NCBI GenBank assembly: GCA_016177875.1 | Contig: JACOUL010000026.1 | Span: 62,001 to 126,000, forward strand | Source of the DNA: Burkholderiales bacterium | Lineage (GTDB): Bacteria; Pseudomonadota; Gammaproteobacteria; Burkholderiales; Burkholderiaceae_D | Reading direction: 5' to 3' | DNA length: 64,000 bases | Notes under the pieces: model-generated | Databases searched by the model: none | What the model was told of the DNA's origin: nothing | What the model saw: the letters and a program-made list of their open reading frames with translations, nothing else | Shown: positions 1 through 7,842 of the stretch, piece after piece | How the letters are laid out: the number at the start of each line of letters is the position of its first letter | Numbering within the stretch: position 1 is the stretch's first letter | Position numbers and translations under genes: made by a program

Positions 1-202
1 CCGATCCGGCGAATGCATCGCCGTAAGTCAAAAGCGCTTTTAACTTGGCGATATCGTCGTCGCTCAGCGCGCCGGTCGAGTCGATAAAGTGCAGGTAGCG
101 GGCAGTGACGCCGGCAACGGCAGCATTGGCATCGTGCAGTTGGGACAAAAGGCGCTGGGTACGAAAAGCGGACAGGGCATTGGAGCCCGGCAGGATCAGC
201 AT
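1..202 (-). CDS. purL: Phosphoribosylformylglycinamidine synthase, N-terminal fragment (window edge)
   Basis: Only the first 67 codons lie in the window; the gene continues off the left edge. Reading the minus strand from the ATG at 202 gives MLILPGSNALSAFRTQRLL, which matches the start of bacterial PurL proteins (E. coli begins with a similar ILRGSPALSAFR segment), followed by a YLHFIDSTGALSDDD stretch equivalent to the conserved YVHFAD region. PurL converts FGAR and glutamine to FGAM in de novo purine synthesis in the cytoplasm. The catalytic and glutaminase domains are outside the window, so integrity cannot be judged. Confidence 0.85.
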   Translation of the reverse strand, partial: MLILPGSNALSAFRTQRLLSQLHDANAAVAGVTARYLHFIDSTGALSDDDIAKLKALLTYGDAFAGS

Positions 203-270
203 GGCGAGAGCGGAAAAGAGGGAAATCGGAAGCCGTGATTATACCGCGCCGCGCCGGTTCATTCCTGGGA

Positions 271-1953
271 CTAATTGTAGAAAACGTAATTCTTGCCGAA
301 CTGCCTTTTGCCCTTGAAATATTGGAAATAGCTACTGGACTGAAAATCTTTTAGATGCCGCTCCAGCACAACCACCACCACCTTTTTCCCTTGTGCTCTG
401 GCGCTCAGTTCGTCGGCGGAGATCACAATATCGTTGCGACGCAATTTATTGCCCCAGAACAGGTCGTTGCTGCGGCTGTCCACCACGAACACCGGATGTT
501 TTAGGTAAAACGGCAAGGACGATTGTTCTTCGAAGGTACGAAAAAGATAGACGCCGTGATTGGGCAATTCCGCGTGCAGAAAACGGGCGATTGGACGCGT
601 CGAAACCTGAGGTTCCATCGCCAACAAAATGGTCATCAGCGCAGTGCCTATCCAGGCGGACACGCTGATGTACGCCACTACACCTTTGCCGCCAAATCGC
701 AGCACGCCTAAAACGCTGATCACGCTTACCGCGAGAAGCCCCCACAGTACGACAATGAAGAACTGTTTTTGCGTTAAGCCGAGGACAATAAGCTCGCCCA
801 CACCTTTGCCGGTTACCCAAATCACGATTAACCCGAGCACAGCGAAGGTCACGATCAACTTTCCCGGCAACGCACGAGCGAACGGCTTGAGCAAATTACG
901 ATCGCTGAACGCTAGAGCAAGGTGAAACGCTGCAAACGGCATTACGGCGACCAAGTAATAGTTGGCTTTAGCGCTGGAAATGGAAAAGAAGGCGAGCGGC
1001 ATCAGCCATGCCAGCCACAGGAAACGCCTGAGCGATACATCCGACGCGCTGCCTGCGAAAGCATGCTTCTTCCCTAAGAGCACGAGAAGAAACAAAGACC
1101 AAGGAAAGAGGTAAATCACCATGCGCGGCAGGTAATACCACCACGACCCCGCGTAATAGTCGTGCGGCTCACGCTTGCCGAGAAAGCGCAGGACATGCTC
1201 ATTGACGAAATAAAACCAGGCGAAAATCGGTTCAGTAAGACTCGCCGCCACATGCCATGGCGCGGCGATAGCAAAAAACAGGAATAAGGCCCACGGCTCC
1301 AGAAACTTGAGACAGGCACGCCAACTTTCCGCAATCGAGCGCTGCGAAAAAATTATCCACGACAACGCAACCAAGCCGAACAAAATCAGCGCCACCAATC
1401 CCTTGGCTAACAATGCCAAGGCAAGAAAAGCATAGGACCAACGCAAGGCGGCGACCCGCTCGGTCGTGAGGTATAAATAGGCATGCATCAGGGCCGCCGT
1501 CAGCAAGGCAGTCAGCAGCATGTCGAACATCAAGACACGCGACATCGCCATCACCCCGATGCCGCTGACAAACATCAAAGCGCCAAGGCGCCCAACCTGC
1601 GGTTTGCCGACAACGCGGCCGAACCATACCAGCGAGGCGACGCAGCTCAGCGAAGAAATCGCCGGCACCAGACGCGCCGTCCATTCCGAGACGCCGAATA
1701 GTGCAAACGACAAGGCGGTCAGCCAATACAACAGCGGCGGCTTTTCCATGTAAGGCAAGCCGTTGAGATGCGGTATCACCCACATGCGCCAATCACCCGA
1801 GGCCAGCATCTCGCGCGGAATTTCGGCGTATAAGCCTTCATTGTTGTCAAGAATGGCCGGCGTTCCCAATCCGGCAAACACAAAGCCTCCGGCTGCCAAG
1901 AGAATGAGCCAAATCGGAATCGAAAATGGGGTATTTTGCGGAGGCGAATTCAT
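271..1953 (-). CDS. ArnT/PMT-family lipid-linked glycosyltransferase
   Basis: 560 residues with about a dozen hydrophobic helices and a soluble C-terminal part of about 100 residues. The first periplasmic loop holds DNNEGLYAEIPREML (residues 36-50), the acidic motif of the PMT/ArnT superfamily, followed by a PYMEKPPLLYW motif typical of this group. These inner-membrane enzymes move a sugar from a polyprenyl-phosphate carrier to a periplasmic acceptor such as lipid A or protein. No other arn genes lie nearby, so a lipid A aminoarabinose role is not supported by context and the acceptor is unknown. No clear Shine-Dalgarno precedes the ATG. The gene is divergent from dadA. Confidence 0.8.
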   Translation of the reverse strand: MNSPPQNTPFSIPIWLILLAAGGFVFAGLGTPAILDNNEGLYAEIPREMLASGDWRMWVIPHLNGLPYMEKPPLLYWLTALSFALFGVSEWTARLVPAISSLSCVASLVWFGRVVGKPQVGRLGALMFVSGIGVMAMSRVLMFDMLLTALLTAALMHAYLYLTTERVAALRWSYAFLALALLAKGLVALILFGLVALSWIIFSQRSIAESWRACLKFLEPWALFLFFAIAAPWHVAASLTEPIFAWFYFVNEHVLRFLGKREPHDYYAGSWWYYLPRMVIYLFPWSLFLLVLLGKKHAFAGSASDVSLRRFLWLAWLMPLAFFSISSAKANYYLVAVMPFAAFHLALAFSDRNLLKPFARALPGKLIVTFAVLGLIVIWVTGKGVGELIVLGLTQKQFFIVVLWGLLAVSVISVLGVLRFGGKGVVAYISVSAWIGTALMTILLAMEPQVSTRPIARFLHAELPNHGVYLFRTFEEQSSLPFYLKHPVFVVDSRSNDLFWGNKLRRNDIVISADELSARAQGKKVVVVVLERHLKDFQSSSYFQYFKGKRQFGKNYVFYN

Positions 1954-2035
1954 GATTTATTTATGCGGAGCGGTTGGCATTTTCTCATGGATTTGTTCCA
2001 AGACAATTTCCGTCATTGCACGAGAAAAATCCCTC

Positions 2036-2064
2036 TTAAAAGAGTGCCTCCGACATGCTATAGT
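2036..2064 (+). promoter_or_regulatory. Candidate sigma-70 promoter of dadA
   Basis: TTAAAA at 2036-2041 and TATAGT at 2059-2064 are separated by exactly 17 bp. The implied start near 2071 would give a leader of only about 23 nt before the GTG at 2094. The -35 matches consensus at four of six positions, so this is a moderate call. Confidence 0.4.
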
Positions 2065-2093
2065 CGCTCCTCAATTTTCGGACGCACAGCGAA

Positions 2094-3347
2094 GTGACAC
2101 AAAAGCAGATTGCAGTAATCGGCGGCGGCGTGATCGGCGTATGCACCGCCTATTTCCTCGCGGAGGCAGGACATCAAGTCGCCGTCATCGAACGTCTCAG
2201 CAACGTTGCTGAAAAAGCGAGTTATGGCAACGCCGGCATCGTCGCACCGGGATATGTAATGCCGTGGGCCGCCCCAGGCATGCCCAAAAAACTTTTATCC
2301 TATCTTTTCAAGCCGGAATCACCGGTACTGCTCAAACCGACTTGGGATCGGGCGCTTTGGCGCTGGCTTAAACTTTGGCTAGCCGAGTGCGAACTCGACC
2401 GTTTTCGAATCAACAAGGCACGCATGCAGCGCGTGGCAGCCTATAGCCGATCCGTATTGCAGCAACTGCGCGAGCACTATCAGCTCGAATACGAACAGAC
2501 CAAGGGTTATTTGCAGTTGTTCCGCACCCAACAGGATTTGGACATTGCACAACCCGCACTTGCCCTCTTGGGCGAAAGCGACGTCGCGCATCAATTGATC
2601 GATGCGGAAAAGGCGCGCGAGTTCGAACCTGCTCTTTCCGCGAAGACGCCGCTCGCCGCAGGTCTTTATTTGCCGGACGACGAAGCGGGAAATTGCCCGC
2701 TTTTCACCAAGCAATTAAAAAATATCGCGCAAGAAAAAGGTGTCGAGTTCCATTTCGGCAGTACTGTCGCAGCGATCGAACCGCAAGACGGCCGCATCGG
2801 TTTCTGCATTGACGGCCGGCGCTTTGAAGTCGATGCCGTCGTGGTGGCTGCCGGCATCGACAGCGCGCGTCTGTTGGCGCCGCTCGGCATTCAAATTCCC
2901 TTGTATCCGATCAAGGGATATTCCGCCACCGCGCAAATCCGCAATTACGACGAAGCGCCGCAAGCGGCCTTGATGGATGAATCCTACAAAGTCGCCATTA
3001 CACGCATGGGCAACCGCATCCGCATTGCCGGCATGGCCGAGCTCGGTTCGCAAACGCCTGAATTGCATGAAGTCGCATTGCGCACGCTGGTCAAGATCGG
3101 CGACGATTGGTTCCCCGATGCCGCCAATTACAACGCGGCAAATTTCTGGTGCGGCGTGCGTCCCATGCTGCCCGATGGCCCGCCGATCCTGGGCGCAACG
3201 CCGATCCGCGGCTTATACCTCAACATCGGGCACGGCTCGACCGGCTGGGCTATGGCTGCCGGCTGCGGCTTGGTGCTGGCCGATATCGTGTCGGGACGCG
3301 TACCGGATATCGATATGGATGGATTGACGCTCTCGCGTTATCGATAG
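2094..3347 (+). CDS. dadA: D-amino acid dehydrogenase small subunit
   Basis: 417 residues, close to the 432 of E. coli DadA. The N-terminus IAVIGGGVIGVCTAYFLAE (residues 6-24) is a Rossmann dinucleotide-binding motif, and GNAGIVAPGYVMPWAAPG is the DadA hallmark. The C-terminus has the FAD-contacting GHGSTGWAMAAG. The enzyme oxidises D-amino acids, chiefly D-alanine, to the 2-oxo acid and feeds electrons to the respiratory chain at the inner membrane. Translation starts at a GTG with no obvious Shine-Dalgarno; the reading frame and family alignment leave no better start. No alanine racemase is adjacent (alr is at 35.5 kb), so it is not a dadAX operon. Confidence 0.9.
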   Translation: MTQKQIAVIGGGVIGVCTAYFLAEAGHQVAVIERLSNVAEKASYGNAGIVAPGYVMPWAAPGMPKKLLSYLFKPESPVLLKPTWDRALWRWLKLWLAECELDRFRINKARMQRVAAYSRSVLQQLREHYQLEYEQTKGYLQLFRTQQDLDIAQPALALLGESDVAHQLIDAEKAREFEPALSAKTPLAAGLYLPDDEAGNCPLFTKQLKNIAQEKGVEFHFGSTVAAIEPQDGRIGFCIDGRRFEVDAVVVAAGIDSARLLAPLGIQIPLYPIKGYSATAQIRNYDEAPQAALMDESYKVAITRMGNRIRIAGMAELGSQTPELHEVALRTLVKIGDDWFPDAANYNAANFWCGVRPMLPDGPPILGATPIRGLYLNIGHGSTGWAMAAGCGLVLADIVSGRVPDIDMDGLTLSRYR

Positions 3348-3398
3348 CATTAAAGCCGGATGGAATAGAATGCATGGATTAATGCTATTTCCGTCGTC

Positions 3399-4922
3399 AT
3401 GCAAGCTCTCTATTCCGTCGCTGAAATTCGTCAAATAGAACACGCCGCAGAGGCAAATCTGCCGGCGGGAACACTGATGCAGCGGGCAGGGAAAGCGGCT
3501 GCCGAAGCGGCTCTTTCTCTGATAACCGAACAACGCGCGCAATCCAAAGTCCTCGTACTGGCCGGCCCCGGCAATAACGGCGGCGATGCCTTGGAGCTTG
3601 CGTACCATCTCGCGCAAGCAGGCGTGGCTGTGAACGTTGCGCTCTTTGCCGATCCGGCAAAACAATCGCCCGATGCGCGGCAAGCGCTCAAGCGCGCGCA
3701 AAACAGTTCCGCAAAATTTGTCGATGTAGCCCAACTCTCCGCCCTAACGGAAACGGACTGGTCCTTGGTCGTCGACGGTTTATTCGGCATCGGTCTGATG
3801 CGCCCGATTGCTCAACCCTTAAGCGGCATCGTTGAGAGTATTAATCGCTGCTCTTGCCCGATTCTTGCACTCGATGTACCAAGCGGCTTGGATGCGGATA
3901 CAGGCGATATTGTCGGCCCCGATGGCGTGGCGATACATGCAACCGACACCATTACTTTCATCGGCGACAAGCCGGGGCTCCATACATGCTATGGGCACGA
4001 CTACGCCGGCATGGTACATGTCGCGGGGCTTGAGATCGATTCCGCGCTGTATCCGCAACCGCACGCCGCACTCAATCGCACCGAACTCTTCCGACATGCT
4101 TTTCACCCGCGTCCGCAAAATTCGCACAAAGGCAGTTTCGGCAATGTCACCGTCATCGGCGGAGCAAAGGGCATGAGCGGAGCACCTGTGCTTGCCGGAC
4201 GAGCCGCAGCCAAGTGCGGCGCGGGTCGCGTATTCGTCGGCTTTCTTGAAGCAGCGCCTGCCTACGATAGCGCGCAGCCTGAGTTAATGTGCCGCGCAGC
4301 CAGCCAAATCGACTATGCCGATGCAACGCTCGTGGTCGGACCCGGACTCGGCACCTCGCGCGAAGCGCATGACGAACTTGCCCATGCCTTGAATACCAAT
4401 ACGCCGATGGTACTGGATGCCGATGCGCTCAATCTCATCGCCGCCGAATCGGGTCTTCAGCAAAAACTTGCGGCCCGTAAGGCGCCCACGCTATTGACGC
4501 CGCATCCGTTGGAAGCGGCACGGCTGCTTTCTCTTTCTGCCGGCCTGATTCAAGCCGACCGCCTGACCGCGGCGCGCGAAATAGCGCGACGATTTCATGT
4601 CGTCGCCGTGCTCAAAGGTTCGGGCTCGGTCATTGCGCGTCCCGATGGATTGGCAATTGTCAATCCGACTGGAAATGCCGCACTGGCGAGCGCCGGAACG
4701 GGTGACGTGTTGGCTGGGGTTTGCGGTGCATTGCTGGCGCAGGGAATACCGATGTGGGAATCCGCATTGGCTGCGGTTTGGTTACACGGACATGCCGCGG
4801 ATACCTTGGTCAACCAAGGCGTCGGACCAATTGGCGTGACGGCCAGCGAACTGATTCCGGAAATACGGGCTGCTCTCAACCGGCTGCCGCGGCAAGACCG
4901 GCAACAAGACGAACTAAACTAA
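3399..4922 (+). CDS. nnrD: Bifunctional NAD(P)H-hydrate epimerase / ADP-dependent dehydratase
   Basis: 507 residues in two domains. The N-terminal YjeF_N epimerase domain (about 1-215) has the GPGNNGGDALELA motif near residue 53. The C-terminal ribokinase-like dehydratase domain (about 225-500) has HKGSFGNVTVIGGAKGMSG and the anion-hole signature ASAGTGDVLAGV near residue 430. It repairs NADHX and NADPHX, damaged hydrated forms of the nicotinamide cofactors, in the cytoplasm. The 3' end overlaps the convergent ybbA-like gene by 9 bp. The fused arrangement is the one found in E. coli YjeF (NnrD/NnrE). Confidence 0.92.
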   Translation: MQALYSVAEIRQIEHAAEANLPAGTLMQRAGKAAAEAALSLITEQRAQSKVLVLAGPGNNGGDALELAYHLAQAGVAVNVALFADPAKQSPDARQALKRAQNSSAKFVDVAQLSALTETDWSLVVDGLFGIGLMRPIAQPLSGIVESINRCSCPILALDVPSGLDADTGDIVGPDGVAIHATDTITFIGDKPGLHTCYGHDYAGMVHVAGLEIDSALYPQPHAALNRTELFRHAFHPRPQNSHKGSFGNVTVIGGAKGMSGAPVLAGRAAAKCGAGRVFVGFLEAAPAYDSAQPELMCRAASQIDYADATLVVGPGLGTSREAHDELAHALNTNTPMVLDADALNLIAAESGLQQKLAARKAPTLLTPHPLEAARLLSLSAGLIQADRLTAAREIARRFHVVAVLKGSGSVIARPDGLAIVNPTGNAALASAGTGDVLAGVCGALLAQGIPMWESALAAVWLHGHAADTLVNQGVGPIGVTASELIPEIRAALNRLPRQDRQQDELN

Positions 4923-5597
4923 TTTGCCGGCGGCGATCGTAATGACGCGGCCGCAGCGCGCAGCAATCATGGGGTCGTGCGTCACCAACACCAAGGTCGA
5001 ACCCCGCTCCCGATTCAATTCGAACATCAGCTGAATCACTGCTTCGCCGGTGGCGGCATCAAGACTGCCGGTCGGCTCGTCCGCAAATAGGAGCGGCGGC
5101 TGAGTAACGAAGGCGCGCGCCAATGCGACGCGCTGCTGCTCGCCGCCCGACAAATATTTCGGGTAATGCTTTAAGCGGCTGGCGAGACCTACACGTTCCA
5201 ACATCGCCTCCGCCTTTGGGCGTGCATCGCCGGCACCTTGCAATTCCAGCGGCAACATCACGTTTTCCAGCGCATTCATATGCGCGACCAATTGAAACGA
5301 TTGGAAAACGAAACCGAGTTTTTCCTTACGCACCTTAGCGCGGCCATCCTCGTCCAGCGCGAATATATCGATCCCTCCGATTCGAACACTCCCCTCGGTA
5401 GGTGTGTCCAAGCCGGCAAGTAAGCCGAGCAAAGTCGATTTTCCCGACCCCGACGCCCCCACGATCGCGAGCGTAGCGCCGGACGGCACGGTAAAATGCA
5501 CGTCTTGTAAGATCGTGAGTTCGCCGGTTGCGTCACTTACGCGCTTAGTGAGATGAATCGCCTCGATCGCTGCTGATGCAGTGGAAACTTCCGTCAT
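4914..5597 (-). CDS. ybbA: ABC transporter ATP-binding protein, YbbA/LolD type
   Basis: 227 residues from the ATG at 5597; upstream in-frame residues do not resemble the family. It has a Walker A GASGSGKST (47-55), the Q-loop FVFQSF, the signature LSGGEQQ (149-155) and Walker B LLFADE (169-174) with the D-loop TGSLD. This is a MacB/LolD-class ATPase that would pair with a FtsX-like permease at the inner membrane. It is divergent from tesA as in E. coli ybbA/tesA, but the usual partner permease gene ybbP is not next to it (nnrD follows), so its partner is unlinked or lies elsewhere. The start codons of ybbA and tesA are only 4 bp apart. Confidence 0.85.
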   Translation of the reverse strand: MTEVSTASAAIEAIHLTKRVSDATGELTILQDVHFTVPSGATLAIVGASGSGKSTLLGLLAGLDTPTEGSVRIGGIDIFALDEDGRAKVRKEKLGFVFQSFQLVAHMNALENVMLPLELQGAGDARPKAEAMLERVGLASRLKHYPKYLSGGEQQRVALARAFVTQPPLLFADEPTGSLDAATGEAVIQLMFELNRERGSTLVLVTHDPMIAARCGRVITIAAGKLV

Positions 5598-5601
5598 TCG
5601 G

Positions 5602-6243
5602 ATGAGAATATTGAACTTGAATAGTTTAAGAAAAATTGGGACTGCGTTCGCGCTTATAACATGCATACTCTATGCAACGAGCGCCTATTCTGCATCAAAA
5701 ACAGTGCTGGTGCTCGGAGACAGTTTGTCGGCAGAGTATGGCCTAGCCCGTGGTACGGGGTGGGTACCTTTACTTGAGCGCCGCCTAAAAGAACAAAAAA
5801 TTGATGCCGTTATCGTCAACGCCAGCGTCAGCGGCGAGACCACCAGCGGCGGTATGACCCGGCTGCCGACACTTTTGGCCAAATACAGTCCTCATATTGT
5901 GATCGTTGAACTCGGCGCCAACGACGGACTGCGGGGATTGTCCTTGGTTTCTGCCGCAGCCAACCTGGACGGCATGATCAAGGCTGCAAAAAAAACACAA
6001 GCCAAGGTGCTGCTGCTCGGCGTACGCTTGCCGCCTAACTACGGCGCGAATTACACGGAAAAATTTTCTACGCTATTCGCCAAGATCGCCAAAGAAAACA
6101 AAGTGTCATTGGTACCGTTTTTCTTGGAAGGCTTTGCCGACAGGCCGGAGCTTTTCCAAAGCGACCGGCTTCATCCGACCGCTGCGGCCCAAGCCATTAT
6201 CCTAGACAACGTATGGCCGGCATTGCAGCCGCTGTTGAAATAA
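5602..6243 (+). CDS. tesA: Multifunctional acyl-CoA thioesterase/lysophospholipase/arylesterase TesA
   Basis: 213 residues from the ATG at 5602, with a signal peptide ending near AYSA (residue 31). It is a GDSL/SGNH hydrolase with block I GDSLS (Ser41), block II glycine in SGETTSGG (78-84), block III GAND (Asn107) and the catalytic Asp188/His191 in DRLHPT. TesA is a periplasmic esterase acting on acyl-CoA, lysophospholipids and aryl esters. A GTG at 5581 would add seven residues but would spoil the signal sequence. It is divergent from ybbA, the classic gene pair, and is followed after 4 bp by selU. Confidence 0.9.
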   Translation: MRILNLNSLRKIGTAFALITCILYATSAYSASKTVLVLGDSLSAEYGLARGTGWVPLLERRLKEQKIDAVIVNASVSGETTSGGMTRLPTLLAKYSPHIVIVELGANDGLRGLSLVSAAANLDGMIKAAKKTQAKVLLLGVRLPPNYGANYTEKFSTLFAKIAKENKVSLVPFFLEGFADRPELFQSDRLHPTAAAQAIILDNVWPALQPLLK

Positions 6244-6247
6244 GCGC

Positions 6248-7300
6248 ATGAAATTTCCTGCACTCCTGCCGTTTTCGGAAATCCTGCCGCAGCTTGAGCA
6301 ATTCGATACCATTATCGATGTCCGCAGCCCTTCCGAATTCGCGGAAGACCATATCCCCGGAGCGATCAATTGCCCGGTACTCGATGATGATGAACGCGCA
6401 CGCGTCGGCACGCTTTACAAACAGGTCGGCGCATTCGAAGCGAAGAAGGTCGGCGCTGCTTTAGTCGCGCGCAATATCGCCCGCCATATCGACACGCTCT
6501 TTCACGATAAGCCGCGCGGCTGGAAGCCTCTCGTTTATTGCTGGCGCGGCGGCAATCGAAGCGGCTCGATGGCGCACATTCTCGCTAAAATCGGTTGGCC
6601 GGCGATTCAGCTCGATGGCGGCTACAAGGAATATCGGCGGCACGTGAGCGCCGCGTTGCCCGGCGTCGCCGCCAATCTGAATTTTCAAGTCATTTGCGGC
6701 ACGACCGGCAGCGGCAAAAGCCGCCTATTGCAAACGCTCGCAGCACAAGGCGCCCAGGTTCTCGATCTTGAGCAGCTGGCCTGTCACCGCGGCTCGGTTT
6801 TAGGTAATTTACCTTCCGAACCGCAACCCTCGCAGAAGAACTTCGAAAGCCGAATTTGGCAAATCTTGCGGCATTTTTCGCCGCAAGCGCCCGTATTCGT
6901 CGAGTCGGAAAGCAAGAAGGTCGGCCAACTGCGTGTACCTGACGAATTGATGGAAAAAATGCGCTCTTCACCTTGCGTGTCGCTGCAGCTTTCGCAATCC
7001 AACCGCATTAAGTTACTGATGGAAGATTACGAGCACTTTGTCGCTAATCCAAGCGCGCTAAATACCCAGCTTGAATGCCTGTTGCAGTTACACGGCCGCG
7101 AAAAAATCAACCGCTGGAAGGAAATGGCTATCGCCGGCAATATGGAAGCCTTAGTGGACGAATTGCTGACTCAGCATTATGACCCGGCTTATTTGCGCTC
7201 GATCGAACGCAATTTCGCTCGCTTTTCGCAAGCAGCGCCTTTGGTATTGAACGATATCGCCGAGCAAACGTTTATCGAAGCCGCCAAGCGCCTGGCTTAG
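6248..7300 (+). CDS. selU: tRNA 2-selenouridine/geranyl-2-thiouridine synthase
   Basis: 350 residues. An N-terminal rhodanese domain (about 15-135) carries the catalytic Cys98 in YCWRGGNRSGS, equivalent to Cys97 of E. coli SelU (MnmH/YbbB). It is followed by a P-loop domain with GTTGSGKS (151-158). The enzyme replaces sulfur by selenium, through a geranylated intermediate, at the wobble 2-thiouridine of tRNAs for Glu, Gln and Lys. It needs selenophosphate from SelD, which is not in this window. It starts 4 bp after tesA, so the two are probably co-transcribed, which echoes the ybb gene neighbourhood of enterics. All key residues are present. Confidence 0.92.
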   Translation: MKFPALLPFSEILPQLEQFDTIIDVRSPSEFAEDHIPGAINCPVLDDDERARVGTLYKQVGAFEAKKVGAALVARNIARHIDTLFHDKPRGWKPLVYCWRGGNRSGSMAHILAKIGWPAIQLDGGYKEYRRHVSAALPGVAANLNFQVICGTTGSGKSRLLQTLAAQGAQVLDLEQLACHRGSVLGNLPSEPQPSQKNFESRIWQILRHFSPQAPVFVESESKKVGQLRVPDELMEKMRSSPCVSLQLSQSNRIKLLMEDYEHFVANPSALNTQLECLLQLHGREKINRWKEMAIAGNMEALVDELLTQHYDPAYLRSIERNFARFSQAAPLVLNDIAEQTFIEAAKRLA

Positions 7301-7308
7301 AGGCCATC

Positions 7309-7641
7309 TTAGCCGGCGTTGGCACTTTCGGCTTCAACATATTGGCGTATAGACGCCACCGCCTCCGCGTCGATTTTAACGAAGGTTACGCCTACGCGAA
7401 AGCCGTTGCCGGCTTGTGCGCGATTGACAATTTTGGCGGTTGCTTGAAACTCTTTGGGATTGTCGGGCAGGGTAAATTTGAGTCCTCTTGCCGTATCGAC
7501 GATGACGCGTTCGGTGGTGGCGAAAGCCGCACCACCGACGGATATATCCAAAAGCGTGACAGGAATCCAGCTCTTACCAAGGGCGTCGGCGAGCTGGGCG
7601 CTGCTATCGAGTATTTTTCGGACGTGCTGGCGTTGTTCCAT
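7309..7641 (-). CDS. PilZ domain protein (c-di-GMP binding)
   Basis: 110 residues from the ATG at 7641, which is preceded by a GGGCGGA Shine-Dalgarno-like stretch; the longer open frame upstream reads into a palindromic repeat and is not protein-like. Both PilZ signatures are visible: RQHVR (RxxxR, residues 3-7) and DISVGG (D/NxSxxG). Such single-domain proteins bind cyclic di-GMP and pass the signal to a partner. The gene is convergent with selU (8 bp apart) and stands alone, so its output cannot be predicted from context. Confidence 0.8.
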   Translation of the reverse strand: MEQRQHVRKILDSSAQLADALGKSWIPVTLLDISVGGAAFATTERVIVDTARGLKFTLPDNPKEFQATAKIVNRAQAGNGFRVGVTFVKIDAEAVASIRQYVEAESANAG

Positions 7642-7660
7642 GTTTTCCGCCCTTTCGCTC

Positions 7661-7824
7661 TTAGGGGCCGCGCAGGAATAAGGTGTGCAATTTGGCGGTT
7701 GTAGCCGGATGCGATGCAAGGCGTGCGACGCGCCGCAGTGCGAGCACTGCAAGCGGTGCGCAACGCAGCAGCGCGCCGGTTACGGCCAGCAAAATTGTGC
7801 AACTTATTCCTGCACGGCCCCTTA
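7661..7824. repeat. Long palindromic (MITE-like) element, copy 1
   Basis: A 164-bp imperfect palindrome whose ends match in inverted orientation (TTAGGGGCCGCGCAGG at 7661-7676 against the complement of 7809-7824, 14 of 16 identical). The similarity continues inward along both arms to a perfect core GCAGTGC-GA-GCACTGC at 7735-7750. Arm length is 82 bp on each side of the centre. It lies between the PilZ gene and the end of ppiD and encodes nothing plausible. Copy 2 at 52401-52562 has the same size, the same GA loop and a related sequence around the centre. Confidence 0.8.
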
Positions 7825-7842
7825 TACGCCCGGCTGAATCAG

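Noticed and set aside
271..1953. Calling the glycosyltransferase a true ArnT (lipid A aminoarabinose transferase)
   Set aside because: The PMT superfamily is clear, but no other arn genes are nearby, so the acceptor cannot be assigned.
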